Below, one piece after another: positions 1 to 8,012 of a stretch of 34,150 nt of DNA; position 1 is the first letter of the stretch, and each line of letters starts with the position of its first letter. Below the pieces are notes generated by a model, which was not told where the DNA came from, did not search any database, and saw only the letters and a list, made by a program, of their open reading frames with translations. Location: NCBI GenBank assembly GCA_003598015.1, contig QZKE01000104.1:1-34150 (forward strand). Direction: 5' to 3'. This DNA comes from Actinomycetota bacterium. GTDB taxonomy: Bacteria > Actinomycetota > Geothermincolia > Geothermincolales > RBG-13-55-18. The position numbers and the translations under genes are program-made.

Positions 1-292
1 AGGCAATGCCCGGGCGCTATGCTCGTATCCGCTGCGGCTTGCTACACCCGGTCCTTTTCTTCCTTTCGCTGCTTCTTATCGGACCAACCCCCGGATCCCA
101 GGCTGGGTTTTCTATACAGGCTATGCCCGGGCGCGGTAATGACGACCGCAGCGCATTGATACACCCGTCTCGTTCCTTGCCTGTGGATCGGAGCCCAGTT
201 GTGCTATATTTTTAATGAGGAGGAGCCGAGTATTAAGCTGGCATCACATCGTGCAGGATAGCTGACTAGAGCAGAGGAAAGTGAAACGGACC
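1..292. other. intergenic region upstream of panD
   Basis: This leading stretch holds no gene I can support. A 69-codon open frame at 6-215 has no convincing ribosome site and no recognisable product. The region contains two imperfect copies of a segment beginning ATGCCCGGGCGC (at 6 and at 123) and ending near TACACCCG, spaced 117 bases apart, and a possible extended -10 element at 202-210. The upstream gene lies outside the window. Confidence 0.5.
202..210 (+). promoter_or_regulatory. possible extended -10 promoter element for panD
   Basis: TGCTATATT fits an extended -10 (TGn followed by TATATT). No good -35 hexamer lies 16-18 bases upstream, which extended -10 promoters can tolerate. It is about 83 bases before the preferred panD start. 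The call rests on the motif alone. Confidence 0.3.
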
Positions 293-676
293 ATGCAACG
301 GACCATGCTCAAGAGCAAAATCCACCGGGCGGTCGTAACCGACGCGGACCTGCATTACATAGGAAGTATAACCATCGATGTGGAGCTCATGGAGGCGGCG
401 GACCTTCTCCCCTACGAGAAAGTGATGGTCGTGGACATAGATAACGGCAGCCGCCTGGAGACGTACGTCATCGGGGGGAAGCCCGGGTCGGGAACTATCG
501 CCATGAACGGCGCCGCGGCTCGCCTTATCCACAAGGGCGATATCATCATCATCTTCTCCTTCAGCATCGTGCAGGAGGAGGAAGCTCGCGGCATGAAGCC
601 ACGGGTGGTCTACGTAGACGAACTCAACCGTGTCAGCCATATCGAAGATCACGTCACCGCGGATGATATCTGCTGA
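293..676 (+). CDS. panD: aspartate 1-decarboxylase proenzyme (PanD)
   Basis: Pyruvoyl-dependent enzyme that decarboxylates L-aspartate to beta-alanine, the beta-alanine half of pantothenate and so of coenzyme A; cytoplasmic. The protein begins [20 protein letters not shown] and contains YIGS, where family members cleave themselves between Gly24 and Ser25 to make the pyruvoyl group. The NGAAARL segment and the [10 protein letters not shown] strand also match the family. Length, 127 residues, is normal. Three starts are in frame: GTG 281, ATG 293 and ATG 305. ATG 293 aligns best with E. coli PanD (MIRTML...), but the GAGG at 274-277 is then 15 bases away, while for GTG 281 it is only 3 bases away, so the start is uncertain. 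A terminator follows, separating panD from the nad genes. Confidence 0.95.
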   Translation: MQRTMLKSKIHRAVVTDADLHYIGSITIDVELMEAADLLPYEKVMVVDIDNGSRLETYVIGGKPGSGTIAMNGAAARLIHKGDIIIIFSFSIVQEEEARGMKPRVVYVDELNRVSHIEDHVTADDIC

Positions 677-699
677 ACGAGAGATCCGGCTGGCTAACA

Positions 700-721
700 C
701 GGGGGAAACCCCGGTTTTTTT
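700..721 (+). terminator. intrinsic terminator after panD
   Basis: A short GC stem (CGGGG 700-704 pairing with CCCCG 709-713, loop GAAA) is followed by a run of seven T (715-721), a typical Rho-independent terminator 24 bases after the panD stop codon. The stem is only 5 bp, so it may be leaky. Confidence 0.65.
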
Positions 722-793
722 ATAGAATTCTTCGGCGAGAAGTACGGGTAAAGGATGATGAGATTGGTCAAGTCAAGACGCGAATTGATAAAC

Positions 794-897
794 GGATATT
801 GGATCGACCGCATGAAAGGGACGCCGCGACGGCAATATCCTGCGGTGGCCGTCGGGTTGGCGGCAAGGAACAGGCGGCGCCGGTAGCGCCGGAGGTG
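794..897 (+). promoter_or_regulatory. structured leader of the nadABC genes (candidate regulatory RNA)
   Basis: Three complementary sets lie between the panD terminator and nadA. First, GACGGC (828-833) pairs with GCCGTC (848-853), extended outward by GCCGC (823-827) with GCGGC (860-864) across a 6-base bulge. Second, GGATATTG (794-801) is perfectly complementary to CAATATCC (833-840), which lies almost wholly in the loop of the first hairpin; this allows a pseudoknot or a competing fold. Third, GGCGC (876-880) pairs with GCGCC (886-890) directly against the Shine-Dalgarno GGAGGTG (891-897). I do not recognise a known riboswitch class here. Regulation of NAD synthesis is inferred from position only. 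Confidence 0.4.
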
Positions 898-908
898 CGG
901 GAAAACTT

Positions 909-1820
909 ATGGGCAGTGATGAAGAGATTCTCGAGAGTATAGGGCGTTTGCGCGAGGAGCGGAAGGCGGTCATCCTCGCCCACAACTACCAGAGACCGGA
1001 GATTCAGGATATCGCCGATTACGTCGGAGACTCCCTGGGCCTGGCCCGCCAGGCCTCCAGCGTAGACGCCGAGGTCATCGTGTTCTGCGGCGTCCATTTC
1101 ATGGCCGAGACTTCGGCCATCGTCAATCCGGGCAAGATGACGCTGCTGCCCGAGCCCGCCGCCGGGTGTCCCCTCGCCGATACCATTACGCCGGAGGGCT
1201 TGATTACCCTCAAGAAGCTGCATCCCCGGGCCGTGGTGGTCACCTACGTCAATTCCACCGCCGCCGTAAAGGCGGAGAGTGATTACTGCTGCACGTCCGG
1301 GAATGCCGTCGAGGTAGTGAGAGCGATAGACGCGCCGGAGATAATCTTTACTCCGGACAAGAACCTGGGCCGGTACGTGCAGAGGGTCACCGGCAGGGAG
1401 TTGATCATCTGGGAGGGCTGCTGCCCCATCCACGACGACATCACCGCCCCGATGGTGATGGAGCTGAAACGCCTGCATCCCGCGGCATTGGTGGTCGCCC
1501 ACCCCGAGTGCCGCGAGGAAGTATTGGAACTGGCCGACGAGGTGGCCAGCACCTCCGGTATGTTCAAGGTGATCGAGAATGCCGTGACCGACGAGATAAT
1601 CGTCTTGACCGAAGCAGGTATGGGCTACCCGCTGGGTAAGAGGTTCCCCGCCAGGAGACTCTATTTTCCCCGCGAGGAACCGCTGTGTCCGAATATGAAA
1701 CTCATCACGCTCGAGAAGGTGGAGAGGTCCCTGCGCGACCTGGCGCCTATGGTCACGGTAGCGGAGGATATCCGCCTGAACGCCCTGCTGGCCGTAGAGA
1801 GGATGCTGGAGATAGGGTAG
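909..1820 (+). CDS. nadA: quinolinate synthase (NadA)
   Basis: [4Fe-4S] enzyme that condenses iminoaspartate from NadB with dihydroxyacetone phosphate to give quinolinate, in de novo NAD synthesis; cytoplasmic. The protein has the three-fold pseudo-repeat of NadA, with AHNYQRPEIQDIADYVGDS at 24-42 and FCGVHFMAE at 59-67. The expected cluster cysteines are C87 (AGCPLAD), C172 (WEGCCPIH) and C260 (EEPLCPNMK), spaced as in the archaeal and Thermotoga enzymes. YVNSTAAVK (113-121) and HPEC (198-201) are also conserved family segments. At 303 residues it is the short form. The ATG at 909 has GGAGGTG 11 bases upstream. It is first of nadA-nadB-nadC, in pathway-coupled order with nadB 25 bases downstream. 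Confidence 0.96.
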   Translation: MGSDEEILESIGRLREERKAVILAHNYQRPEIQDIADYVGDSLGLARQASSVDAEVIVFCGVHFMAETSAIVNPGKMTLLPEPAAGCPLADTITPEGLITLKKLHPRAVVVTYVNSTAAVKAESDYCCTSGNAVEVVRAIDAPEIIFTPDKNLGRYVQRVTGRELIIWEGCCPIHDDITAPMVMELKRLHPAALVVAHPECREEVLELADEVASTSGMFKVIENAVTDEIIVLTEAGMGYPLGKRFPARRLYFPREEPLCPNMKLITLEKVERSLRDLAPMVTVAEDIRLNALLAVERMLEIG

Positions 1821-1845
1821 CATCCGTGACCTTGAAAGGTACGCC

Positions 1846-3528
1846 GTGATACCGCGCTATCTCGTCAATTTCGACCTCGAGGACCTTCCAGGGATTGCTT
1901 TCGACCTGGTGGTGGTGGGAAGCGGCGTCGCCGGCCTTTCCACGGCCTTGCGGGCGGCTCGCCGCTTCAGGGTCGCCTTGCTCACCAAGACCACTCTCAC
2001 CGTCACCGCGACGAGGATCGCCCAGGGGGGCATCGCCTCCGCCCTGGGTGCCGACGACAGCCCCGAACTGCATTTTCAGGACACCATCCAGGCGGGGAAG
2101 GGATTGTGCGAGGAGGAAGCGGTATGGACCCTGGTACGGGAGGGTCCCATGCGCGTGACCGAACTCATAGAGGAGGTGGGCGCCCATTTCGATACCGTGG
2201 ACGGCCACCTCGATCTGACCATCGAGGGTGGCCACTCCAGGCGGAGGGTAGCCCACGCACAGGGAGATGCCACCGGGAGCGAGCTAGAGGCCAGCCTGAC
2301 GCGCAGGCTCCTGTATAACAAGCGCCTGGACGTCTTCGAAAACTATTATGTCATCGACATCCTCACCGTGGACGGCCGCTGTGCGGGTGTTCTGGGGATG
2401 GACGCGGAAGAGGGGACGATAAATTACTTCCGCGCTCCCGCCGTGGTGCTGGCCATGGGTGGAATGGGCCAGCTGTACCCGGTCACCACCAACCCGGAGA
2501 TCTGTACCGGGGACGGGGTTTCCATGGCCCTGCGCGCCGGGGCGGAGGTCTCCGACCTGGAGTTCATGCAGTTTCACCCCACCTCGCTCCACCTGCCCGA
2601 GACGCCGCGCTGGTTGATAAGCGAAGCCCTGCGGGGGGAGGGGGCGATGATAGTCGACCATGCCGGGAAGAGAATAATGGAAGGAGTCCATCCCCTCAAG
2701 GACCTTGCACCACGGGATACGGTGGTCAACGAGATGGTGCGGGTGATGAAGAAGCTGGACAGGGACCACCTCTTCCTCGACGCCACCCACATACCCGCCG
2801 CTAAGCTCAAGGAACGCTTTCCCACCATATACAGGCATTGCCTGGAGGCCGGGATCGACATTACGCAGGTACCCATACCGGTCTCGCCTGCCGCGCATTA
2901 CATGAGCGGGGGCGTGGTGACCAATCTGCGCGGTATGACGCGGGTGAGAGGGCTCTACGCCTGCGGAGAGGTGGCCTGCACCGGAGTGCACGGAGCGAAC
3001 CGGCTGGCCTCGAACTCCCTCCTGGAAGGCCTGGTGTTCAGCTGGCGCATCATGCAGAACCTGCCCCAGGCGGTGGAGGAAGGCGCCGGGGGCCTGATGA
3101 GGGTATGTGAGCTCAAACACAAGATCAGGCGAAGCCGCCTGCCCGTGGAGATAAACCTGCTGCGCCCGTTCCTGCAGCAGATGATGATGGATTGCGTAGG
3201 TTTCCGCAGGAGTAGGGATGGGCTCGACGAAGCCTGGGAGTTCCTGACGAAAAACCTCGAGGTACTGCAGGTGGAATACGTGAGCCCCCAGGGATTCGAG
3301 CTCCAGAACATGATCACCCTGGCCACCCTGATGGTAAAGGCGGCGGTGCTGCGCGAGGAGAGCCGCGGCTGCCATTTCCGGGTGGACTTTCCGGGACAGG
3401 CGGAATACTGGCGCAGGCATATAGTGTTCAGCATGGGCGCGAGGGGGGTAAGGAACGAGCTGAGGCCGGTGGGGGAATTGATCGGGGCCGGCTACGATTG
3501 GATGCCGGTCGAGGCGAAGGAGTGCTAA
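1846..3528 (+). CDS. nadB: L-aspartate oxidase (NadB)
   Basis: FAD enzyme that oxidises L-aspartate to iminoaspartate, the unstable substrate passed to NadA; it can use oxygen or fumarate as electron acceptor. The dinucleotide-binding fold VVVGSGVAGLS (GxGxxG at residues 25-30) is near the N-terminus. RIAQGGIASALGADDS (57-72), FMQFHPTS (H244), LRGEGA (262-267), LAPRDTV (R290) and GEVACTGVHGANRLASNSLL match the flavin- and substrate-binding segments of the fumarate reductase/NadB family, including residues numbered as in E. coli NadB. The 560-residue length is typical. It starts with GTG at 1846, preceded by GAAAGGT with a 5-base spacer. The stop is 2 bases before the nadC start, so translation of the two is probably coupled. 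Confidence 0.96.
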   Translation: MIPRYLVNFDLEDLPGIAFDLVVVGSGVAGLSTALRAARRFRVALLTKTTLTVTATRIAQGGIASALGADDSPELHFQDTIQAGKGLCEEEAVWTLVREGPMRVTELIEEVGAHFDTVDGHLDLTIEGGHSRRRVAHAQGDATGSELEASLTRRLLYNKRLDVFENYYVIDILTVDGRCAGVLGMDAEEGTINYFRAPAVVLAMGGMGQLYPVTTNPEICTGDGVSMALRAGAEVSDLEFMQFHPTSLHLPETPRWLISEALRGEGAMIVDHAGKRIMEGVHPLKDLAPRDTVVNEMVRVMKKLDRDHLFLDATHIPAAKLKERFPTIYRHCLEAGIDITQVPIPVSPAAHYMSGGVVTNLRGMTRVRGLYACGEVACTGVHGANRLASNSLLEGLVFSWRIMQNLPQAVEEGAGGLMRVCELKHKIRRSRLPVEINLLRPFLQQMMMDCVGFRRSRDGLDEAWEFLTKNLEVLQVEYVSPQGFELQNMITLATLMVKAAVLREESRGCHFRVDFPGQAEYWRRHIVFSMGARGVRNELRPVGELIGAGYDWMPVEAKEC

Positions 3529-3530
3529 GC

Positions 3531-4394
3531 GTGGACGAAGAATTCAGGCGCGTTTGCATGGAGGCGGTGCGGAGGGCTCTCGACGAGGACCTGCAGAGCT
3601 CGGGGGATATCACGTCCCGCGCGCTCATCCCCGCCGGCGCCAGGGGCAGGGGCCGTATCATATCGCGGGAGGGAGGGGTCGTGGCCGGCCTACCCCTCGC
3701 CTCCATGGTCTTCCGGCTGCTCGACCCGAAAGTAAGTTTCCAGTCACAGGTAAACGATGGGGATCACGTGCCGGCGGGTAGAGAGATCGCCGTGGTCGAA
3801 GGCTTGACCGTAACCATACTGGAGGGCGAGAGGACTGCCCTCAATTTCCTGCAGCGGCTGTCGGGGATAGCCACCCTTACCGCGCGTTTCGTAGCGGCGG
3901 CCGCGCCATTCGGCACGACGATACTGGATACGCGTAAGACCACGCCGGGCCTCCGCAGCCTGGAGAAATATGCCGTACGAGCGGGAGGAGGTAAAAACCA
4001 CCGCTTCGGCCTGTACGATGCCGTGTTGATCAAGGACAACCATATAGCGGCCGTTGGCGGGGTGGGCAGGGCGGTGGAAGCGGCGCGCGCGGCGGCTGAG
4101 GAATCCGCGACCATAGAGGTGGAAGTGCAGCGCCTGGCCGATGTGGAGGAGGCCATCCAGGCCGGGGCCGACGTAGTCATGCTGGACAACCTGAGCGCGG
4201 CCTCCGTTGCGGAAGCGGTGGGGATCGCGCGCGGCAGGGTCAATCTGGAGGCCTCGGGGGGCATAGACCTGGAGAACGTGGCAACCTACGCGGCGACCGG
4301 AGTCGATCTCATCTCCGTGGGGGCCATTACCCACAGCGCCAGGGCACTGGACATCGCGCTGGACCTGGAGCCGATGCGCGGGCAGGAAGTGTGA
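3531..4394 (+). CDS. nadC: nicotinate-nucleotide pyrophosphorylase (NadC)
   Basis: Quinolinate phosphoribosyltransferase: quinolinate plus PRPP gives nicotinate mononucleotide, CO2 and pyrophosphate, the last step of the NadABC branch. Family motifs are in order: GDITSRALIP (25-34), ERTALNFLQRLSG (100-112), LDTRKTTPGLR (132-142), GGGKNHRFGLYD (152-163), IKDNH (167-171), EVEVQ (196-200), MLDN (217-220) and LEASGGI (239-245). Predicted quinolinate/PRPP ligands are R101, R135, K136, H157, R158, K168, E197 and D219, the same set as in the M. tuberculosis enzyme with a constant offset. I chose GTG 3531 because GAAGGAG at 3516-3522 is 8 bases upstream and the product is a normal 287 residues; an upstream in-frame TTG at 3498 would overlap nadB. 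No downstream NAD genes (nadD, nadE) are in the window. Confidence 0.96.
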   Translation: MDEEFRRVCMEAVRRALDEDLQSSGDITSRALIPAGARGRGRIISREGGVVAGLPLASMVFRLLDPKVSFQSQVNDGDHVPAGREIAVVEGLTVTILEGERTALNFLQRLSGIATLTARFVAAAAPFGTTILDTRKTTPGLRSLEKYAVRAGGGKNHRFGLYDAVLIKDNHIAAVGGVGRAVEAARAAAEESATIEVEVQRLADVEEAIQAGADVVMLDNLSAASVAEAVGIARGRVNLEASGGIDLENVATYAATGVDLISVGAITHSARALDIALDLEPMRGQEV

Positions 4395-4497
4395 GAAAAT
4401 GGGGTTAGCGAGAAAATGGGGTCAGGTATCGAGCTATGCCGTGCCTTTGGCGAGAGAAGTACGAATCATGAGAACGCAGGATTAGAGACCTGATCCC
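4393..4497. repeat. 17-bp tandem repeat with inverted-repeat arms between nadC and coaX
   Basis: GAGAAAATGGGGTTAGC (4393-4409) is followed at once by GAGAAAATGGGGTCAGG (4410-4426). Within the second copy GGGGTCAGGT (4418-4427) is complementary at 9 of 10 positions to ACCTGATCCC (4488-4497), leaving a 60-base loop. GGGGTCAG/CTGATCCC arms of this kind resemble REP-like extragenic palindromes I recall from other bacteria; that link is memory-based and untested. The first copy overlaps the nadC stop codon. Confidence 0.5.
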
Positions 4498-4517
4498 GGG
4501 ACAGGCGGAGGTCTATC

Positions 4518-5288
4518 ATGCTACTGGCCATAGATGTCGGCAACACGCAGACGGTGATAGGAGCTTACCGGGGATCGGAACTGGTGGGGCACTGGAGGAT
4601 ATCCACCGACTCCAACAAGACCGGTGATGAACTCGCCCTGTACTACCAGGGCTTCCTCATGCTCAAGGGTCTTTCCTTCGCCGGCTTCGATGCCGTGATT
4701 ATCTCTTCCGTAGTTCCCTCGGCAACCATGTCCCTGAAGCACATGACCAATGAATATTGGGACTTCGAGCCGCTTATCGTCGGGAAAAACATAGATGCGG
4801 GGATCGATGTACTCGTCGACAATCCCCGGGAGGTCGGCCCGGACCGCCTCGTCAACGCGGTGGCTTCATACGAGCGGTATGGCGGGCCGAACATCGTGGT
4901 GGACTTCGGTACGGCTACGACCCTCGATGCCATCTCCCCCGCGGGAGAATACCTGGGTGGGGTCATAGCCCCGGGGATCGAGATATCCTCGCAAGCCCTG
5001 TTTACGGCGGCCGCCCGTCTTACCCGGGTCGACATGTATCGTCCCCCTTCGGTTATCGGCAAGAACACCGTGTGGAGCCTGCAGTCCGGGATCATCTTCG
5101 GTTTCGCGGGCCAGGTGGACCGCCTCGTCGAGCTCATGCGGGATGAGTTGGGGGAAAAGGTCACCGTGGTGGCGACGGGGGGACTTGCCGAGGTGATCGT
5201 AGATGAATGCCGCAGCGTGCAATTCCACGATCCCTTGCTCACCCTGCACGGCCTGCGACTGATCTACGAGCGCGAGAAAAGCGATTAA
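4518..5288 (+). CDS. coaX: type III pantothenate kinase (CoaX)
   Basis: Phosphorylates pantothenate with ATP, the first step of coenzyme A synthesis. Type III enzymes are ASKHA-fold, need a monovalent cation and are not feedback-inhibited by CoA. The protein shows the P-loop-like DVGNT (6-10), VVPSAT (65-70), GPDR (107-110, with the catalytic aspartate D109), DFGTAT (129-134), GGVIAPG (147-153), and a C-terminal VVATGGLAE. The length of 256 residues is normal. ATG 4518 has GGCGGAGG 6 bases upstream. It lies 123 bases after nadC, across a small repeat, and may be read through from the nad genes. Its placement by panD and nadABC is a cofactor grouping also known in some Actinobacteria and Firmicutes. 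Confidence 0.95.
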   Translation: MLLAIDVGNTQTVIGAYRGSELVGHWRISTDSNKTGDELALYYQGFLMLKGLSFAGFDAVIISSVVPSATMSLKHMTNEYWDFEPLIVGKNIDAGIDVLVDNPREVGPDRLVNAVASYERYGGPNIVVDFGTATTLDAISPAGEYLGGVIAPGIEISSQALFTAAARLTRVDMYRPPSVIGKNTVWSLQSGIIFGFAGQVDRLVELMRDELGEKVTVVATGGLAEVIVDECRSVQFHDPLLTLHGLRLIYEREKSD

Positions 5289-5301
5289 CACCCGGGGTTT
5301 A

Positions 5302-5330
5302 TTGACATGTATTAAGCCTGCATATATTAT
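5302..5330 (+). promoter_or_regulatory. housekeeping sigma promoter of the V-type ATPase operon
   Basis: TTGACA (5302-5307), a 17-base spacer and TATTAT (5325-5330) make a nearly perfect sigma-70/SigA promoter in an AT-richer stretch between coaX and the first ATPase gene. The expected start of transcription is near 5337, giving a leader of about 95 bases. Confidence 0.8.
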
Positions 5331-5360
5331 GTTACGGGATTGGCATAACGCCTGTTCCTG

Positions 5361-5376
5361 CGTGGAAAAATCCACG
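5361..5376 (+). promoter_or_regulatory. leader hairpin of the ATPase operon
   Basis: CGTGGA (5361-5366), loop AAAA, TCCACG (5371-5376) form a perfect 6-bp stem within the predicted mRNA leader. There is no T-run after it, so it is not a terminator. It may stabilise the 5' end or bind a regulator; the role is unknown. Confidence 0.45.
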
Positions 5377-5430
5377 TTCTCAGCTGAATAAGGGTACCGG
5401 CCAGAGATCGAAGCAAGAGGTCGAAACAGC

Positions 5431-5862
5431 ATGGCAGGATCAAGGGAAAAGGTGAAGAAAGAGAAGAAGGTCAAGGAGCAAAAAAGGAAGAAGGAAGAGA
5501 GGCACATATCCGACCAGCTGGAAGAGAAGTTCGTAGGAGCCAGGACCGAAGTATTCAGCCGCATCTCCGCCAAAGAGGTCGAGATCCGCACCAAGACAAG
5601 CGCCGAGAGGACGAAAGCAGACCGCCTCATTGAAGACGCCAAGGGACAAGCCGCCGCTATAAAGCGCAAAGCAACCCTCGAGGAAATCGGAAAAGACACA
5701 CACGCCAAGATAATCGCCGCTGCCCATGAAGAGGTAGGCGAGATCGAGAATTCCACCGCCAAGGAGACCGCTGAGGTCGAGAAGTCCGGAGAGAAGAATC
5801 TGGACAAGGCGGTGGGTTTTATCGTCGAAGCAGTGGTATCTGTCCCGCAGGAAGGCCCGTAA
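5431..5862 (+). CDS. atpH: V/A-type ATP synthase subunit H (peripheral stalk, G-like)
   Basis: A 143-residue, highly charged protein predicted to be one long coiled coil, with a very Lys-rich start (residues 3-24), many Glu/Lys/Ala heptads, and the closing NLDKAVGFIVEAVV that resembles the C-terminal helix of archaeal AhaH/subunit G proteins. In the enzyme, H pairs with subunit E as the peripheral stalk that stops the A3B3 head turning against subunit I. ATG 5431 has GAGGT 9 bases upstream. It is the first gene after the promoter at 5302-5330, and its first position matches the archaeal H-I-K-E-C-F-A-B-D order. The name depends on this order plus coiled-coil character, because the sequence is low in specific motifs. 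Confidence 0.75.
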   Translation: MAGSREKVKKEKKVKEQKRKKEERHISDQLEEKFVGARTEVFSRISAKEVEIRTKTSAERTKADRLIEDAKGQAAAIKRKATLEEIGKDTHAKIIAAAHEEVGEIENSTAKETAEVEKSGEKNLDKAVGFIVEAVVSVPQEGP

Positions 5863-5983
5863 TGCCTAATGGAATATCCTGGGAGTAGGCCGGATCGCGG
5901 TATGGCGGAAGGATGAGAGAAGATGGGAAATACGAAAAACGCATATGATCGACCCGGGAGAAGACCGATAGGGGGAGACTGAG

Positions 5984-8011
5984 ATGTTACTTACGATGTC
6001 GAAAGTGGAGATAGTGGGGGTGAAAACCCTCTTCTTCCAGGTACTCGAGACGCTCCAGGACCTGGGAACGCTCCATCTCGAGGACATCACCAGGAAGAGG
6101 GGCCCGCGTTATGCGGATCTGATCCCCATGGAGATGGACCCGGCCCTCGAGGAGGAGCGCAATCTCCTGCAGAACCTGGCCATGCGCAACAACGCCATCC
6201 TTTCCGAGTTGGCTCCCCCCAGAGAGAAGGTGGGTCACGCGACCCTCGAGGAGAAATACCGCTCCTTCCAGGGCAAGACCCTGGGTGAGATCTCGGCCAT
6301 GGTCGAGGAGGAAGAGAGCTCCACCAGGGAACTCATCTCCTACAAGAACGAGTTGGAAGTGGAGATGTCCCGCCTCTCCAAGTACGAGCCCATCATCAAG
6401 AAAGTGTACCCCCTGGCCAGCAAGGTCACCACGACGGAGCAGTATACCTCCATTGCCCTGCTCATCGAGGAGCGCTACAAGCAGGTCCTTGATTATATAG
6501 AGCAGGAGCTGGAGAGGATAACCGGCGGGCAGTGCGACGTGTTCTCGGCCCGCGTGGACGAGAACACGCACGCGGCGATACTCGTTTTCCACAAGCGCTT
6601 CTCGGAGCAGGTACACAACTTCCTCGCCACGGAGAACGTGAACCAGGTACGCCTGCCGACGGAACTCGCCGACAAACCCTACGACGAGGCCTTGAAGGAG
6701 ATCGAGACGCGCTATAAAGAGATCCCCCCCAAGCTGAAGAAGGTCAAGGAGGACCTGGAGGAGATTTCCAATAAATGGTATGCCACGCTGGTGTCCCTCA
6801 AGGACTACCTCGCCGACCGCGTTGAGTCCCTGGATGCCATACCAAAGTTCGGGCAGAGCGGCCACGTCTTCGTGATCACCGGATGGATGCCGGCTGAGAA
6901 CGTGGTGGAAACGCGCAAGCTGCTGGAGGAAAAGTTCGAGGGCAAGGTGGAGATCACCGAGGAGATACCCACCCACGAGGAACTTGAAGAGGCGCCGACC
7001 GCCCTGAAGAATCCCGCGGCGGTGAAACCCTTTGAATTCATCTATATGCTGATAAACCCACCAAAGTACGGGCACCTGGATCCTACCTTCCTGGTGGCCA
7101 TCTTCTTCCCCATACTTTTCGGCTTCATGCTGGGTGACATGGGATATGGCCTTGTGCTTTTCGGCCTGGCCATGCTCATGAGGCATATATTAAAGAAGCG
7201 CGAATCCCGCAGCCTGTTCTTCGAGCTGTTCACGAACGTTCTCCTAATCTGTTCGATCTCGACGTTTATATTCGGGATTCTATACTTCGAGTTCTTCGGC
7301 GACTTGCTGATACGCCTCTTCGGATGGAAGGACGCGGCGGGACATCTCCAGGTACAGTGGGTCTGGGGTTATATAAACGTTAATGGGGTCGAGGAACCTT
7401 GGGGATGGCCCCTGGAGCGTATCGCCCAGGCGAATACCGGCATGTTCAAGCTTCTGCTCATCGTGGTCGTCTGTATAGGGGTGTTGCATATGGGTGCAGC
7501 CCTGGTGATCGGTCTCATCGATGGCATACGCCATCACGATCGCAAACATGCGATCGAAAAAGCGGGCTACCTGATGTTTATCCTCGGGCTGGTTATCATA
7601 TTCGGAAGCCTTTGGGGGATCAAGTCGGCGAAGGATGTGGCGGTCCCGCTTGGCGCGGTGATATCCGTGGTAGGCATCGGTCTGGCCGGTTATGGGGGTG
7701 GTTTTGGTGGCGGCTTGGAGGCGGCGCTGACCTTCGGCAACCTCCTGTCCTACGCACGACTCTACGGCATCGGCCTGGCCTCGGTTATCCTGGCCGAGGT
7801 GGCCAACGAGCTGGGTGCGGAGTTCGGTTCCGGATTGATGATCGTAGTAGGCGTCATCGTAGCGGCACTGATACATACGCTGAACATCGCGTTAGGGGTA
7901 TTGAGCCCTTCGATCCAATCTCTCCGTCTCAACATGGTGGAGAGTTTCACAAAATTTTATAAGGAAGCAGATGTGGTCTATAAGCCGTTCAAACGATCAG
8001 GAGGTGAATAG
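5984..8011 (+). CDS. atpI: V/A-type ATP synthase subunit I (membrane stator, a-subunit)
   Basis: 675 residues: an N-terminal cytoplasmic arm of about 350 residues with coiled coils, and a C-terminal membrane half with about seven or eight helices. The arm binds the E/H peripheral stalks and the membrane part forms the two ion half-channels against the K ring. YGHLDPTFLVAIFFPILFG opens the membrane half, as in the family, and LSYARLYGIGLA contains the essential channel arginine (R592 by my count). The short lumenal stretch around residues 450-480 holds the VQWVWGYINVNG segment. ATG 5984 follows GGGGGAG with a normal spacer. The 121-base gap after subunit H contains nothing I can name. Confidence 0.95.
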   Translation: MLLTMSKVEIVGVKTLFFQVLETLQDLGTLHLEDITRKRGPRYADLIPMEMDPALEEERNLLQNLAMRNNAILSELAPPREKVGHATLEEKYRSFQGKTLGEISAMVEEEESSTRELISYKNELEVEMSRLSKYEPIIKKVYPLASKVTTTEQYTSIALLIEERYKQVLDYIEQELERITGGQCDVFSARVDENTHAAILVFHKRFSEQVHNFLATENVNQVRLPTELADKPYDEALKEIETRYKEIPPKLKKVKEDLEEISNKWYATLVSLKDYLADRVESLDAIPKFGQSGHVFVITGWMPAENVVETRKLLEEKFEGKVEITEEIPTHEELEEAPTALKNPAAVKPFEFIYMLINPPKYGHLDPTFLVAIFFPILFGFMLGDMGYGLVLFGLAMLMRHILKKRESRSLFFELFTNVLLICSISTFIFGILYFEFFGDLLIRLFGWKDAAGHLQVQWVWGYINVNGVEEPWGWPLERIAQANTGMFKLLLIVVVCIGVLHMGAALVIGLIDGIRHHDRKHAIEKAGYLMFILGLVIIFGSLWGIKSAKDVAVPLGAVISVVGIGLAGYGGGFGGGLEAALTFGNLLSYARLYGIGLASVILAEVANELGAEFGSGLMIVVGVIVAALIHTLNIALGVLSPSIQSLRLNMVESFTKFYKEADVVYKPFKRSGGE

Positions 8012-8012
8012 T

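Noticed and set aside
6..215. 69-codon open frame before panD with a hydrophobic stretch
   Set aside because: No ribosome site, it spans an imperfect repeat, and it overlaps the likely panD promoter region; no recognisable product.
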